64,000 nucleotides of DNA, from positions 1,612,001-1,676,000 of the forward strand of contig JAEILZ010000001.1 in the NCBI GenBank assembly GCA_018873225.1, in the 5' to 3' direction. The notes beneath the pieces are model-generated. The model saw nothing but the letters and a program-made list of their open reading frames with translations. It was not told the origin of the DNA and made no database searches. Position numbers and translations under genes: made by a program. This document shows, piece after piece, positions 22,125-33,172 of the stretch; within the stretch, counting starts at the first letter, position 1, and each line of letters opens with the position of its first letter. The DNA is from [Phialemoniopsis] sp. UDSM-2020 (Eukaryota; Ascomycota; Sordariomycetes; Thyridiales; Thyridiaceae).

Positions 22125-22938
22125 GTTGACCGTAAATAGGGGTTCAAGACAAGGAAACCGGTCGATATCAAAATAACAAATAAAATAAGAAGATGTTGTT
22201 ACAAAGGGTGTAAATGATTGCAAAAAAGGAAACAATATCACAAAGTCATCCAAACACGGAGCAGATCGAGTTAAATCAGAAAACATTGACAGGACAGGGC
22301 CCGTATACTGACAAGTCAAGCAACGGAATGTCGGTGCCAGGCCATGACTCCGTACCACTGTCGTCCAGGCCTCGAAAGATCTTTGGCCAATCTAAGACAT
22401 GACAGCGCTGAGTGCACAGCCTCCTTGAATGGGTCTTTTGGAGCCTCAACCTTAAAAGCTTACGTCGATTAAGAATAAGTCGGCAGCGTAAGCGCCCGTC
22501 CTCCGACAGGATGGAAGCATTATCGTGGTAGTCTTGCAAGATAAGATAAATCATTGGCATGTTGACATTCACGATGATGTATAAGTAGCTCAGAACGTCG
22601 TCGTCTTCCCACTTGAAGTTTGTTTGACCATGTCGCTTTCTACATGCGTGAGTGTCAGGGCCTGGCATTGTTGTCTCTACATCCACTGGCTTGCGTTTTC
22701 TCTGTTTGCTTTTCAGAGAAGCTGAATCGCCAAGACCAAACAAAATATAAGTTGTCCTTCCACACATATAGATATCTCCTTAGGAGATCGTCAACATCCA
22801 ATGACTAGGACTAGACAATAATCGTGAGAAACAGAGGCTAACGTCCAAGCCACGAGTCATTGTTGATATATATTCATCCCAAATCTGTTGGCGCCGGTGG
22901 TCGGCGAGTTCGAGAACCGGAGTTTTCGCCAAACCCCG

Positions 22939-22950
22939 GCGTCCGGACGC
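22939..22950. promoter_or_regulatory. 12-bp palindrome with TCCGGA core
   Basis: GCGTCCGGACGC is a perfect palindrome about 815 bp upstream of the RTA1-like start codon. CGG/CCG triplets around it resemble half-sites of Zn2Cys6 factors. Binding is inference only. Confidence 0.35.
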
Positions 22951-24656
22951 TAAGCTTTCCGTGGTGACGAAGGCGTCTTACTTGCTTCAATAATCAAAAT
23001 TTAGAATGCGAATCCTTCTTCCGAACTTGTTCTAGGATCTTATGTCGAGGGGTTCTTCCGGTGAGGGTTCCTCCGTCGAAGTTGCGCCGGGCGCGGGCGG
23101 ATCCTCCGGCGGCAATTGAAAGAACTACCGCTTCCGGCATTTTCTAGTATGCAAGTACATAAACAATCTAGGCCCCTGGGAATACCTGCTTGCTATTGTC
23201 CATATCCTTCTTGAGAGTCTTTACACTCCTTCAGTGCCACTCTTGTCGCACTTTATAAAGTCGTGTGTCTCATCAAATGACGATAGGTTGGATGGATGGC
23301 TGGCTTGCTAGTTTAAAAGTTCTGGCGGACTTCGATGCCATGCTGAGATACATGCTGACAGTGTTGCAAAAAGTTGAACACGTGATGTCGGTAGTAACAA
23401 TAGAACGAGTAAGTGAGCGCTGCATTCATATATGAAATATGACGTCCTTTCATTGATTTTGAGGGCGATTTTATGATAATCTCTATCAACTCATAAAAGT
23501 GAAGAGGGCAAAACAGGGACTCCGGTTCCGCCATCACAACTGTCCTGGGCAGTGGGATAATCCTTAATTCAACACCTAGAAGAGAACTGGAAATTCATGC
23601 CCACACTCTAGTAGCACTCGAGGGGCAACGTCATTGTCATTGGAGGGCGGACCTTGGTCAAAGTTAGGCCGCTGACAGACCTTCTGGCGGTCAAAAGCTC
23701 GCGATGCTCAATTGGACTGACTATGCTCGAGACAATGATGTCAAGCAAGGAGGTATGAAACTGATAAGGCACAATCAACAAGCTCGCTTGAAGTCGAGGC
23801 TCTTCGAAAGTAAAAGGGTAAAGGTGTTGCTATGGGCAGGGAAGAAGCCTGTCCGAGAGATAATCGACTGTCGTCATTCATCCAATGCAGTAGCTGCGAA
23901 GCTCTCCTGCTGATAAGGGGTCCATGGTAATGAGAGTCAGCTTGAATGGACCCTGCCGAAAGCTTTGTCTGCAGCTGTGGGCAAGATTGGCAAGGTGAAT
24001 GAGGCTGACAGCTTGAGCTTGTGCCATCCGGGTTCGACTTGATTTACCAACAATAAGTACCTGGTTGGAGCGCTGATCTCCAGTGGGTTTGCATGTACAC
24101 TTTGTTAAGGCCCAGTCATGGCATTGGCCGAGCTTGCTTCCTTTGCTGGGGTTTGATCGAAATTGTGGATCAATTTGATATCGAGCATGGCAAACAATGG
24201 AAGCGCCAAGGCGGCTCAATCAGTGGTGGTCCAAGTGGTGCAAGTGCTGCCCTCCCCAGCTTTGGCTGGCTGTAGCTGCCCTGAGCACCACAATTTTTTT
24301 GCTCCGACAAAATTCCGAGGCTTCAATTGGAGAAGGTCAAAGCTGGACAACCCCAAAGGCAATCCACTCCCAATCGATGCTTTTTCTGGCCCAAAGCCAA
24401 CATCACCGAAACCGTATATCGCCCTCACCTCCATCGTTCCCACCCAATTTCTAATCCCATCCCATCATCCCCCTCTTCTCCCGTCGCCTGACTCTGTAAG
24501 GCGGCCTGCACTCTACCCTCCCGCTCATCATCAGTGACTCTCGGATCAATCTTTGAGATCCATCCATCCACCATCTATCGGGTTGTCCTTCACCACCCTC
24601 CCCTCAGCCGCGCCTTCATTCACGCTCATCCGTGGCTTCTGGGCCCCCCGCTCACT

Positions 24657-24761
24657 GTGAGTTCATAATACCCTCATATCCAGCGCATTGTCGAACCAAA
24701 GAAGCCTAGGCTTTGATGTTCTCAAATTATAAATCCCCATCCTGACCTTCTCTGTTCCCAG
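24657..24761 (+). other. Candidate 5' leader intron of the BRE5-like gene
   Basis: A GTGAGT donor at 24657, a CCTGACC branch-like sequence and a TTCCCAG acceptor ending at 24761 bound a 105-nt interval in the likely leader, 134 bp before the start codon. Confidence 0.45.
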
Positions 24762-24895
24762 GTCCTTCTCGTCTCCCAGACCAACACAATCCTCAACCTC
24801 GGATCTTGATCAGTCACTCGACTCCGATTGCGCAATTACCACACCTATCTATTCTATCACTGCCTCATCATAGCAGCCCCTGTGCAGTAGCGACG

Positions 24896-26673
24896 ATGGC
24901 AACCAACGGCAACACCTCCTCCCACTCCGACAACAGCGACGCTGTTAACAACCCGTCCAAGGACGAGGTTGGCTGGTATTTTGTCGAGCAATATTACACC
25001 ACCCTGAGCAAGGCCCCTGAGAAGCTTCATGTACGTATTCAACCTATTGTCAGGTTGGACGAGCATACACTGAACATCACTGACGCAAATGAAATAGCTC
25101 TTCTATGGCAAGAAGTCCCAATTCGTCTACGGCCAAGAGGCCGAGGTCGCCAACGTTTCCGTCGGTAGACAGGTATGTAGTCAACGTCATCCTTAATAGC
25201 TCGCTCTGCTGTCATCGAGCGCATTCATCTTGTTCCATCTTCCTAACACTATATTTCTCCCAGGCTATCCAAGAGCGGGTGAAGCAGCTCGATTTCCAAG
25301 ACTGCAAGGTCCGCATCTCCAATGTCGACGCTCAGGGCTCTGTCGAGAACATCGTCATCCAGGTCATCGGTGAGACCTCCAACAAATCTGGCGAGCCCAG
25401 GAAATTCGTTCAGACCTTCATCCTTGCCCAGCAGCCGTCCGGATATTTTGTCCTGAACGACATCCTGCGATTCATTAAGGAGGAGGGCGAGGAGGAGGCT
25501 GTTGACGCTTCAGCTCAATCCGTTACTATTGCTGAACCCACCTCCGTCCCTGCTGAGATTCAGCCCGAGGAGGAGGCTCCCAAGTCTGTTGCAGACACTG
25601 AGGAGCCGGCTCAGGCCCAACTCGACCCTGAGGTCGTCGACAAGAAGCTGGAGGAGGCTGGTGCACAGGAATCGCAAGCTGCCTCGACTGTCGGCTCGGC
25701 TGTCGAGCCCGCTCCTGCCCAGCAGGCGGCTCCTGCCGCTTCATCCGCTGCTGACTCGGTTCCCGACCCGGAGAAGGCTGCCCGCGAGATCGCTGAGGAG
25801 GAGGCTAAGAAGGCTGAGACTCCCAAGGACCCTACCCCTACCCCCGTTCCTGCTCGTGCTCCCGCTCCGCCTGTCGCCGAGCCCGAGAAGCCCAAGGAGC
25901 CGCCAAAGCCCATGACCTGGGCCAGCCGTATCGCCGCTGCTGCAGGTCCCAAGCCTGTCGTGCCCCTCCCCAAGGCGGCCACCCCCGCTGCTGCTGCTCC
26001 GGCCAAGTCTACTGCTGCACCGGCCGCTGCCGCCCCCGCTCCCGCTCCCGCTGCCGCCCAGCCTGCCGCTGCCGCCCAGCCCGCTGAGCCCGCCGCAAAG
26101 GATGCTGGTAACGAGTGGCAGACTGCCGGTGCCGACTCAAAGAAGCAGGGTCGCCCTCAGTCCATCTCTGGCCCGCCGCAGCAGGAGGGTTGCCTTGGCT
26201 ACGTCAAGTACGTGACTGAGAAGGTCCAGGCTGCCGATCTCAAGGGTGCTCTCGCCAAGTATGGCGAGCTGGTCTACTTTGACATCAACCGCATGAAGGT
26301 GAGTGATAGATGCAAAGCATTCAAATCCCCCCCCCTTTTTCACGGGTCTTTACTGACATCTGTCCAGAACTGTGCGTTCGTCGAGTTTGCCTCGCCTGCC
26401 GGATACCAGGCCGCTGTGGCTGCCAACCCCCACACCGTGAATGGAGAGAGCATTCTTGTTGAGCCCCGCCGCCCCAAGGCTGGTGCGTACGGTGGTAGCA
26501 ACTACAACCAGAACCGTGGCAGCATCTCTGGCCGCGGCCGTGGCGGCTTTGAGGGTGGACGATCTGGCAGCCAGAGCGGCGGCCGTGGCGGCTTCGGCGG
26601 TCAGGCTCGTGGTCGAGGTGGCAGCAGCGGTGCTCCTCGTGGTCGTGGTCCCTCCCAGGCTGCTAATGCTTAG
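24896..26673 (+). CDS. BRE5: NTF2/RRM protein, Bre5/G3BP/Nxt3-like
   Basis: Four exons: 24896-25030, 25098-25172, 25264-26298, 26368-26673; 516 residues. An N-terminal NTF2-like domain starts DEVGWYFVEQYYTTL (about 22-36) and ends near QPSGYFVLNDILRF. A long Glu/Ala/Pro low-complexity region follows. An RRM spans YVKYVTEKVQAADL to NCAFVEFA (RNP1), then a C-terminal Gly-Arg-rich RGG tail. Architecture equals G3BP/Bre5, the cofactor of the Ubp3/USP10 deubiquitinase and a stress-granule protein. The last intron (26299-26367) is 69 nt and has no in-frame stop, so it could be missed by an annotator; removing it restores RNP1 (KNCAFVEF). Start: first ATG of MATNGNTSSHSD after a pyrimidine-rich leader. 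Confidence 0.9.
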
Positions 26674-27039
26674 GAAGATGATGGAGTTTGGTGAGGAACA
26701 CGGAGTAGACGAGGTTGTGGTTCGTCCGAGTTCCCAGATCACCGATGAGTGCCGGGTGCTCGGAGTGGGAATGGGGTGCGTGAGCATATTCAAGAGCGAT
26801 TCGACAGCTGTCGTTACTTCTAAAAATTGCATGGATGGAGCTGGTATTTCCCTGGCCTTGAAAAGTTGGGATCTGGTTTTCTTTGGTGGGGTGGAGTTTC
26901 TTTGGAACGGTTGATCGATGGCGATGGTTGGTTGCTGGATCTGGTGCGTTGCATACATACGCATTACTAGTGAGGGCTGCCTCATTGCCCAAGCGTCACT
27001 GTTGGGCCTGAGCCCGTGGGTTTCTTTGTACAAATCCTT

Positions 27040-27054
27040 GAGCTGAGCTGAGCT
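27040..27054 (+). repeat. (GAGCT)3 tandem repeat
   Basis: Three consecutive GAGCT units precede a GAGAGAGGGG purine run. Confidence 0.9.
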
Positions 27055-27059
27055 GAGAG

Positions 27060-27252
27060 AGGGGAGCAGAGTAGTAGGGGCAGACGGGGGAGACGGCGAA
27101 GTCTGTTAAGCTCATTTGCGAGAGGGCGAAGCGGCGACAAGACGTCAAAACCTCACCGAGGCAGCCTCAAGTTTTGACGTTGTGTATAACAGGCTGAGGC
27201 TGCCATGTCACATATTTACCGCATTAGCATATCAGGGGTAAGGGGAGCAGAG
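27060..27252. repeat. 12-nt direct repeat pair flanking a structured segment
   Basis: AGGGGAGCAGAG occurs at 27060-27071 and again at 27241-27252, 181 bp apart. The pair brackets the interlocked inverted repeats. A transposon target-site duplication of this length would be unusual, so the cause is unknown. Confidence 0.85.
27142..27204. repeat. Two interlocked perfect 10-bp inverted repeats
   Basis: Stem 1 pairs 27142-27151 (ACGTCAAAAC) with 27171-27180 (GTTTTGACGT). Stem 2 pairs 27160-27169 (GGCAGCCTCA) with 27195-27204 (TGAGGCTGCC). The 5' arm of stem 2 lies in the loop of stem 1 and its 3' arm lies outside, which is the order of an H-type pseudoknot. Loops are 8, 1 and 14 nt. It is 470 bp past the BRE5 stop. 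Confidence 0.8.
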
Positions 27253-29631
27253 GGGGGGAAATAATATAATATCACGAAAGAAGAGACATGGTCTATTTAC
27301 AGCCGAGCTGCCGCGTGAGTCCGATACGCGATGGTAGAGCACACTGGTCCAAGTACTTAGTGCATCGTAGGTGCATGTTGTAAGCCACGTCAAGTCTCCT
27401 GCTGCACAGTCATAGAGAGCTTCGACACCAATCTAACTGTTGAGTCTTTGTCCGGACTCGGGCAGTGAACAAGTGATAAGCAAATCGAGGTCGAAGTCGG
27501 TCTTGTCCTCAGTTGTCAACGTGACTCTCAATTTCAGCGCGGATCATATGCCAGCTTTACTCTTCGAAGAACGCATTGCATACCAGGTTCCGAAAGATTA
27601 CAGAGTGATAAGAGATATGCTGACGAGAACATAACATCGATTGATGTACCAAGAAAACTAGACCATAGAAGTGTCGGTGGTCTCTATGTACTGTATTGGC
27701 ACTTCGGGGACCTTTTTCCTTGTACTGGGCTTAGTATGTTTTCGTGGAGACAAGTCTACCATGTACTTCGTACCTACCCGCCTTGCCCATCTTATCACCT
27801 ACCTGCTTTCTTCCCCTGCCGATCACCGGCCCCCGAAACCTCACGTCTCCAAATTTTACCATTGGTGAAGAACATGCAGAATCTTCTTTGCGAAGGGCAG
27901 CACACTGGGAATTCTGGACAATGATGCAGGGGCAACGGCGAGGACTGTCATTGACCGCTAGAAGCCTCTTCCTGGAAGCGAGTCTTTGCACCCCCAACCG
28001 GCCTGGGTGCTGTTCGCCTTGTCCCTCAGCTCCCCCGCACGCCCAGAAGTTCGAGACCCCAGAATCCGCCAATGAAGCAGCGAGTTAATCCAGTGACCCG
28101 GCTCGCTCCCTGTCTCGAGAGCATGTCCCGCCAAGGGGGTGGGCAATAATTGGCGCACTTGCAGCGTGGCTAGTGTGCGTGCTCGCTTGTTCGTGTGATT
28201 CCAAGGACGAGAGAGTATTTGAGCGAAACCCTTCCGACTCCCCCGACACCCGGGCTACATGTCCGCCGCCTGAAGGGCTAAGGTCGCTCTGGGAGAGGCC
28301 TAAAGGTTTGGGCGGCTTGGCGTGGGTTGCTGGCTCGCGGCGGCGTGGAGACCCCAGAACGACGATCAGCCAGTCCCTGCGGGAGATGGCCCTCCTAGCC
28401 ACCTGCTTGGTGTCAAAGTCGCAGGTCTGCTTTCCCGCTTGTCGGCAAACCGGGCTGTCCTGCCAGTTGCAGTCGCTCTCCCACCGCTTCCTCAAAAGGA
28501 CTTTCTACGAGTACTTACTTCTCAACAATCCTGGCAGCAACGTGCCAAACGTGCCCCTAAGGAGGCCCCTAGCGATGATGGTGGTGTGCAGTGCTCCCGG
28601 ATAGTTATCGATCATTGACGACAGGAATCACCCAGTCCCAGCCGGATTGACCTCCGTGTATGTCGGTTACCGTGGCATCCGTGCAGCCGCATGCCAGTTG
28701 AGGACTTACTAACGGTCAAGGTCAAGTCATGTCAAAGGTTTGGGCATGCTGGTTCTTATCATGATGTACTTGAGAGTGACTGCCTGTGGGGGGAGAGGAG
28801 CGGGGTTGGCGGGCTGGAGAAACGAAACACCTCAACGAGCTGAGACTTGGTACGGTTCCCACCGGCTACGGTTTGCTACCAAGATGCACCAGAAGGAGGC
28901 TGTGTTCCCCATCAAACCCGCACTGGCGGTGCTCGTGCTGCACGCTAGTTCGTCTGTTTTGTCCACCGACTGCCTCGTACGCATGTACATGGTCAGTAGC
29001 GAGGAGTGCCAGCGTCTTCCCGCCCCATCCGGAGCAGCAGGCTCTGGTTTTCCACACCCTCCCATTGGACTGGCGAGGGCCAAAAACAACGCAGACACGC
29101 AGGGTCCTCTCCCCGTCCGGGAATCCGATACTGCTTGGCCCAGCGCAGAATGGGGAAAACTGGAGCGAGCATAGCGACGCTGGATCGCCCTAAGTGTACC
29201 TTGCAGTCGCTAGCGTCGAGCGTCGTCTCCCCGATCTCGCGAGAGCGTATTCGTCTTGTACTATGCAGTTGCTTGGAGGGCAGGGCAGAAAGCCATTGGA
29301 TCCCACTAACCCCCCAAGCCATCATGCCTTAGCATGAGTTCCTAGTCGTCTTGGTATTGTCGGCATACTTGCCGTCGCTGGGGTGAGATTTCCCTACTGC
29401 CCTCTCTTTCTCTTTTTACGAGGCTATTCCCCCACGATACTTCCCTTCTTTCCCTTTTACATCTTTTACACAAAGTTGTGTGGTTTGCTTATATGGGTTT
29501 GTTGATCATACTCCGCTGCGGAGCCAGCATGATGTAAGGCGATGTCATAAGAGGAGGGAGCCATATAACGGAACAACAACTTTTTTCTACCGCACATCTA
29601 AAACACTACAAAAACACAAAAACAAAACCAT

Positions 29632-30953
29632 ATGGATCCTAGTAGCGACTCGGATCGGTCGGGGGCCAGTACGCCGGCGACGATTGGCCCCCGGACGTCG
29701 GTAGAAGATGATTACTTCTATCGAGAAGTCATGACAATTACGAGGACGCCGTCGGAACGGCCGCCGGCCTACGACTCGGCCGTGAAGCGGATACTGGCCG
29801 ACCAGATCAGGGCTTCGATCGAGCAGGAGCAGCGCCAGGAGGCACTGCCGTCTTACTCGTGCGACATCAACTGCGAGGGAGTGTTTATGCGCAAGATGGA
29901 AATCCAAAATACCACGAAGCGGGCCGAGGACCGGCACTGGGCGACCATGTTCTTGGAACTGAACGGCACGGCGCTGAACGTATGGCACTGCAAAAAGGAC
30001 CGGAGTTGGCGCAAGACCAAGGGCGCACCCAAGTTCTCGCAGGACAACCCTCCATGGATGAAGAAGACGGTGCTGGCAAAGAGCTACAGTCTCGCGTATG
30101 CCGACGCCGGAATTGCCGCCGACTACCAAAAGTAGGTCTTATCACAGCGGGGGTCTCACTCCCCTGGTCACAAGTAGGATATACTAACAGGGAGTGCTCT
30201 AGACGGAGATATGTTATCCGTATAAGAGCAGAGACGGACCAATTCCTTCTCTCATGCACAGAGCTGGAGACGTTCGTCAAATGGCTCGACGCACTATTTG
30301 CCGCCATCAGTGTCGCTGCACCCCTCGAGGACCGGGACTTCCCTCGGGACCAAAGCGTCCCGCGGTCCCAGCGCCTACGCTGGTTCCGCGGACAGGCAGC
30401 GGCAGCCTTGAATAATCGGTCTGCCGGTCGCCGCATCGCTGACCGGCTGACCGGCCGAGCCGATGCCGCCGCCGTGGCCGCCAACGCAGCGGCTGCTGCG
30501 ACACCTGGTCCGGAAGACCTGCCCCCGCAACTGATTGAAGACCAGCAGCGGCAACAACAGCAGCAGGCTGACGAGGACGAGATCACGCCGCTTCCGCCGC
30601 TGCCCTCTGCGCAGATACAGCGCCGGGCGCCGCGTACCCTGCTCGAGACGGCCATGGGCCGGCTGTCGATGGGGGCACGGCCCAACGAGAACGTCGACAC
30701 GGACACGGGCAAGTGGACGCCTCCCAAGAAGTGGACGCGCACGCACGACATGGTTTACGCCAAGCTGTGCTACGCCGTGCTGCTCTTCACCAGCCCGCGC
30801 AAGTCCAACTACATTGTCAACCGCGGCAAGCAGTGGTTCGTCGACTGGCCCACGGGCCGCATGGTGCGCGTCAACCCGCCGGCCTACGGCGAGACGGACG
30901 TCCAGGGCCCATGGCACATTGTGCGCACCGAGAGGCCGGCCCAGAGGGCGTGA
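29632..30953 (+). CDS. PH-domain protein
   Basis: Two exons: 29632-30131 and 30203-30953; 416 residues. The start is the ATG of MDPSSDSDRSG after an A-rich leader. A pleckstrin-homology-like domain begins about residue 75: the strand KMEIQNTTKRAEDRHWATMF, then LNGTALNVWHCKK, and after the intron YVIRIRAETDQFLLSCTELETFVKWLDALFAAI, the last strand and C-terminal helix with its Trp. It likely binds membrane lipids. A Gln/Ala/Pro-rich linker (about 240-290) and a basic C-terminus follow. No catalytic domain is seen. I know of similar fungal PH proteins but not a function. It converges with NNF1. Confidence 0.85.
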
Positions 30954-31614
30954 AGAACGACCTGTTTTCGACTTGTGATTTTATCTCTATTTTGTTACAA
31001 AGCGAAAGGTACTTGATGTTTGAGCGGCGATTTCGCTTGCTCCCTAACAGTCCTGTCCGACTGGACTCGGTCCTCCCATAGATGGGGACCAACTGCTCAT
31101 TTCATTTGTCATTGTCAAGCATATTTGTTACTTGGTGGAGTTTCTGATTTTATCGGTGTTTCTGCGAGGCATCATCGTGCATTTTCATCTGGTGTGAGAT
31201 GTCGCTCAGGCGACTGGGGGAAACCAAAAGGCAGGTGGAAGGAAGAAAGGGGACAAGTGACTGGAGATGGAACTCAAAGAAACGGGACAAGAGTAAAGAA
31301 TTGGGTTCCACGCGTGCAAACGCCAGACGGATCGGACGGGAGGGTTGGATATCATGCATGTGTATAAAGACGATTGAACGCATATCAAGACATTGAAACC
31401 TGTTATAAGCCTATTTCCATATGAGCACCTTCTGAACGCCGTTGTGCCGCCTGATTGTATGTAGAAGGTCTCCGAAATCAACGTAATCCTTCCATTCCTA
31501 GTAACCATGGGATATCTTCAAATGCAAAGAAATTTGTACACGATAAACTCCACCCCTGAACTCCAGATCTCCCTAGCGAGCCCAATGCCATACCGGCGAA
31601 AGAAAATAGATACA
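30954..31614. other. Convergent 3' region, PH-domain gene and NNF1
   Basis: The 661 bp between facing stops have no supported gene. T-rich and AT-rich sequence fits two 3' UTRs. Confidence 0.6.
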
Positions 31615-32625
31615 TCACGAGCCCGACGCCGCTGTCCCGGCCGTCGTCGTGGTCGTCATCTCGAGCTCGACGTCCCTCGTCTCTTTGGCGAGGTCCTCGA
31701 CCACGCCGTCGAGCAGCTCCGACGCGCCGTCGACGTCGCGCAGCGCCCCCTCGAGCGCGGCCAGCAGCTCCGCGATCTCGGCCCGCTGCGCACCCACCTC
31801 GCCGAACAGACGGGAGTTGTCGGCCTGCACGTTTTGCAGGCGCGCGTTGAGCTGCGACTGCTGCGAGGCGAGGTGCGGGGCCATGTGCGCTGCCAGGATG
31901 TCGTCTGCGGGGAGGAGGTGCGGTCTGTTCGGCAGTTCGATGTCAAAGGTCAGTTTGGAAAAGAGGTTGGGAAGAGGAGGGCAAGGGGGGAAATGGAGAG
32001 CACTTACGGCACGGGGGGCTCGGCCAGCGCGCCCTTGTCGTCGCGCCGGCGCGAGGCGTCGCTGATGAGAGACTCGAGCTCGTTGAGCTTGGGGACGACG
32101 TTGCGGTTCGCCATGATGCTTTCAAACTCGCGCTGTAGTAGGTGAACCACCACTCCAGAATCAGCACATAATTCCTTCCTTTCCTTCCTTTCTTTGCCTT
32201 CTCCGTGGGGCGAGAATACGCACGTTACACCTCTCGGCCAGGCCCTCGACGACCTGTCTCTGCACCCGGCCCAGCGCCTGCGGCGCGTGCGCGGCGGCCG
32301 TCGGGTAGCACGCCGCAAAGTTGTCCCAGCTCACGCGCGCGAGGGTGCGCGACAGCGTCGAGGCGTAGAGCTCCTGGAGGCGCGCGGCGCGGGGCCCCGG
32401 CGTGACGGCCGTGTGGCGCGTCGGCAGGGGCGGGGAGGCAGGCGCCGCGCCTGCTTCTGCTGACTCTCCATCTCCTTGCTCATGCTGTCCCTCGGCCGTG
32501 TCCTCGTCCATCCTGTCTGGGTCGGCGGCGGCGGGCGCTGATGTTGCTGAGGGCGGGTTGTTGTCCTGGGGGGCTGTTGTGGAGGGCGCCGCCTCTTGGG
32601 GCGGGTCTGGGTTGGCTGTTGCCAT
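31615..32625 (-). CDS. NNF1: Kinetochore MIND/MIS12 complex subunit Nnf1
   Basis: Three exons on the minus strand: 32224-32625, 32008-32132, 31615-31924; 278 residues. After a Pro/Ala/Gln-rich N-terminus the conserved Nnf1 core begins PRAARLQELYASTLSRTL and VSWDNFAACYPT, then the second exon reads NREFESIMANRNVVPKLNEL and continues with a SDASRRRDDKG helix. The third exon is a long coiled coil (SQLNARLQNVQADNSRLF). Nnf1/PMF1 forms the MIS12 complex, which links the outer kinetochore to CENP-C. The third acceptor is the CAG before exon 3 at 31924; others break frame. Start: ATG of MATANPDPPQ. Confidence 0.9.
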
Positions 32626-33172
32626 TTGCGCTTTGGGAGGGGGTGTAAACCAGTATCGGCAAGTATCAAGAGATTCAATTGATCGAGCCAAGACACAAAT
32701 TCAAAGGCCTGCAAGCGGTTTACCGTGGGTGTTCTTATCGTATCGAAAGTCGTGCTGGTGAAGCAGACGCGACAGTGTGGAGGGAAAACGCGTATCGATA
32801 AGGGACAATGCGCCCCTCCCGAAAACCGTCACTCCGGGCCGGGGAGGTTCGGTCCCCGCTTCTGTAACACGCATCGCATGTAAGTGCCAAAATCAGTATC
32901 ATCATCACGATCTTATCGAACCCGCAATTGCACATGACATAGACATCATCATTACTATAAACAAGACATGACCCCAAGGTCTTCAAGCTCTCGAATCATA
33001 CAGAGCAGCTCGTCATTTGAGCATTTCGATTTCATCCTCCCCCAACATGACTGATTTATCCCGTATAACGCCTCGCAAAATGATTTTCATCCGAACCCTC
33101 CACATGCAGAGACGATGATATGGTATCTGTTTTCTCCCAGAAAAGACACAAGACGGCCTCGATGTTGTTCGA
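32626..33172. other. Intergenic: NNF1 upstream region and b561 gene 3' end
   Basis: The 547 bp separate two minus-strand genes. No gene is seen. Confidence 0.6.

Larger units (their letters stand above)
22125..24895. other. Long intergenic: RTA1-like and BRE5-like divergent upstream regions
   Basis: The 2.77 kb hold no supported gene. A minus-strand frame at 22276-22767 (163 codons, ATG start) is probably chance or RTA1 leader. A GC-rich patch at 22890-23120 has a perfect palindrome at 22939-22950 and several CGG/CCG triplets. A leader intron for BRE5 is suggested at 24657-24761. Confidence 0.5.
26674..29631. other. 3-kb gap with interlocked inverted repeats; no supported protein gene
   Basis: No convincing gene is seen. 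The first 400 bp are probably BRE5 3' UTR. A GAGCT triplet repeat, a 12-nt direct repeat pair, two interlocked 10-bp inverted repeats and a G-rich tract lie at 27040-27258 (separate entries). Later frames, for example 28746-29174, have ATG starts but no family resemblance and I treat them as chance. Confidence 0.5.

Noticed and set aside
22276..22767. 163-codon minus-strand frame upstream of the RTA1-like gene
   Set aside because: It has an ATG, but no family resemblance or splice signals, and mixed composition. It overlaps the likely RTA1-like leader.
27060..27252. Transposable element bounded by target-site duplication
   Set aside because: A 12-nt direct repeat is longer than common duplications, the ends show no terminal inverted repeats, and the repeated word is purine-rich, so chance or recombination is as likely.
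28746..29174. Frame with hydrophobic N-terminus in the gap after BRE5
   Set aside because: The signal-like start MLVLIMMYLRV is suggestive, but the remainder has no domain-like pattern and the opposite strand is equally open.
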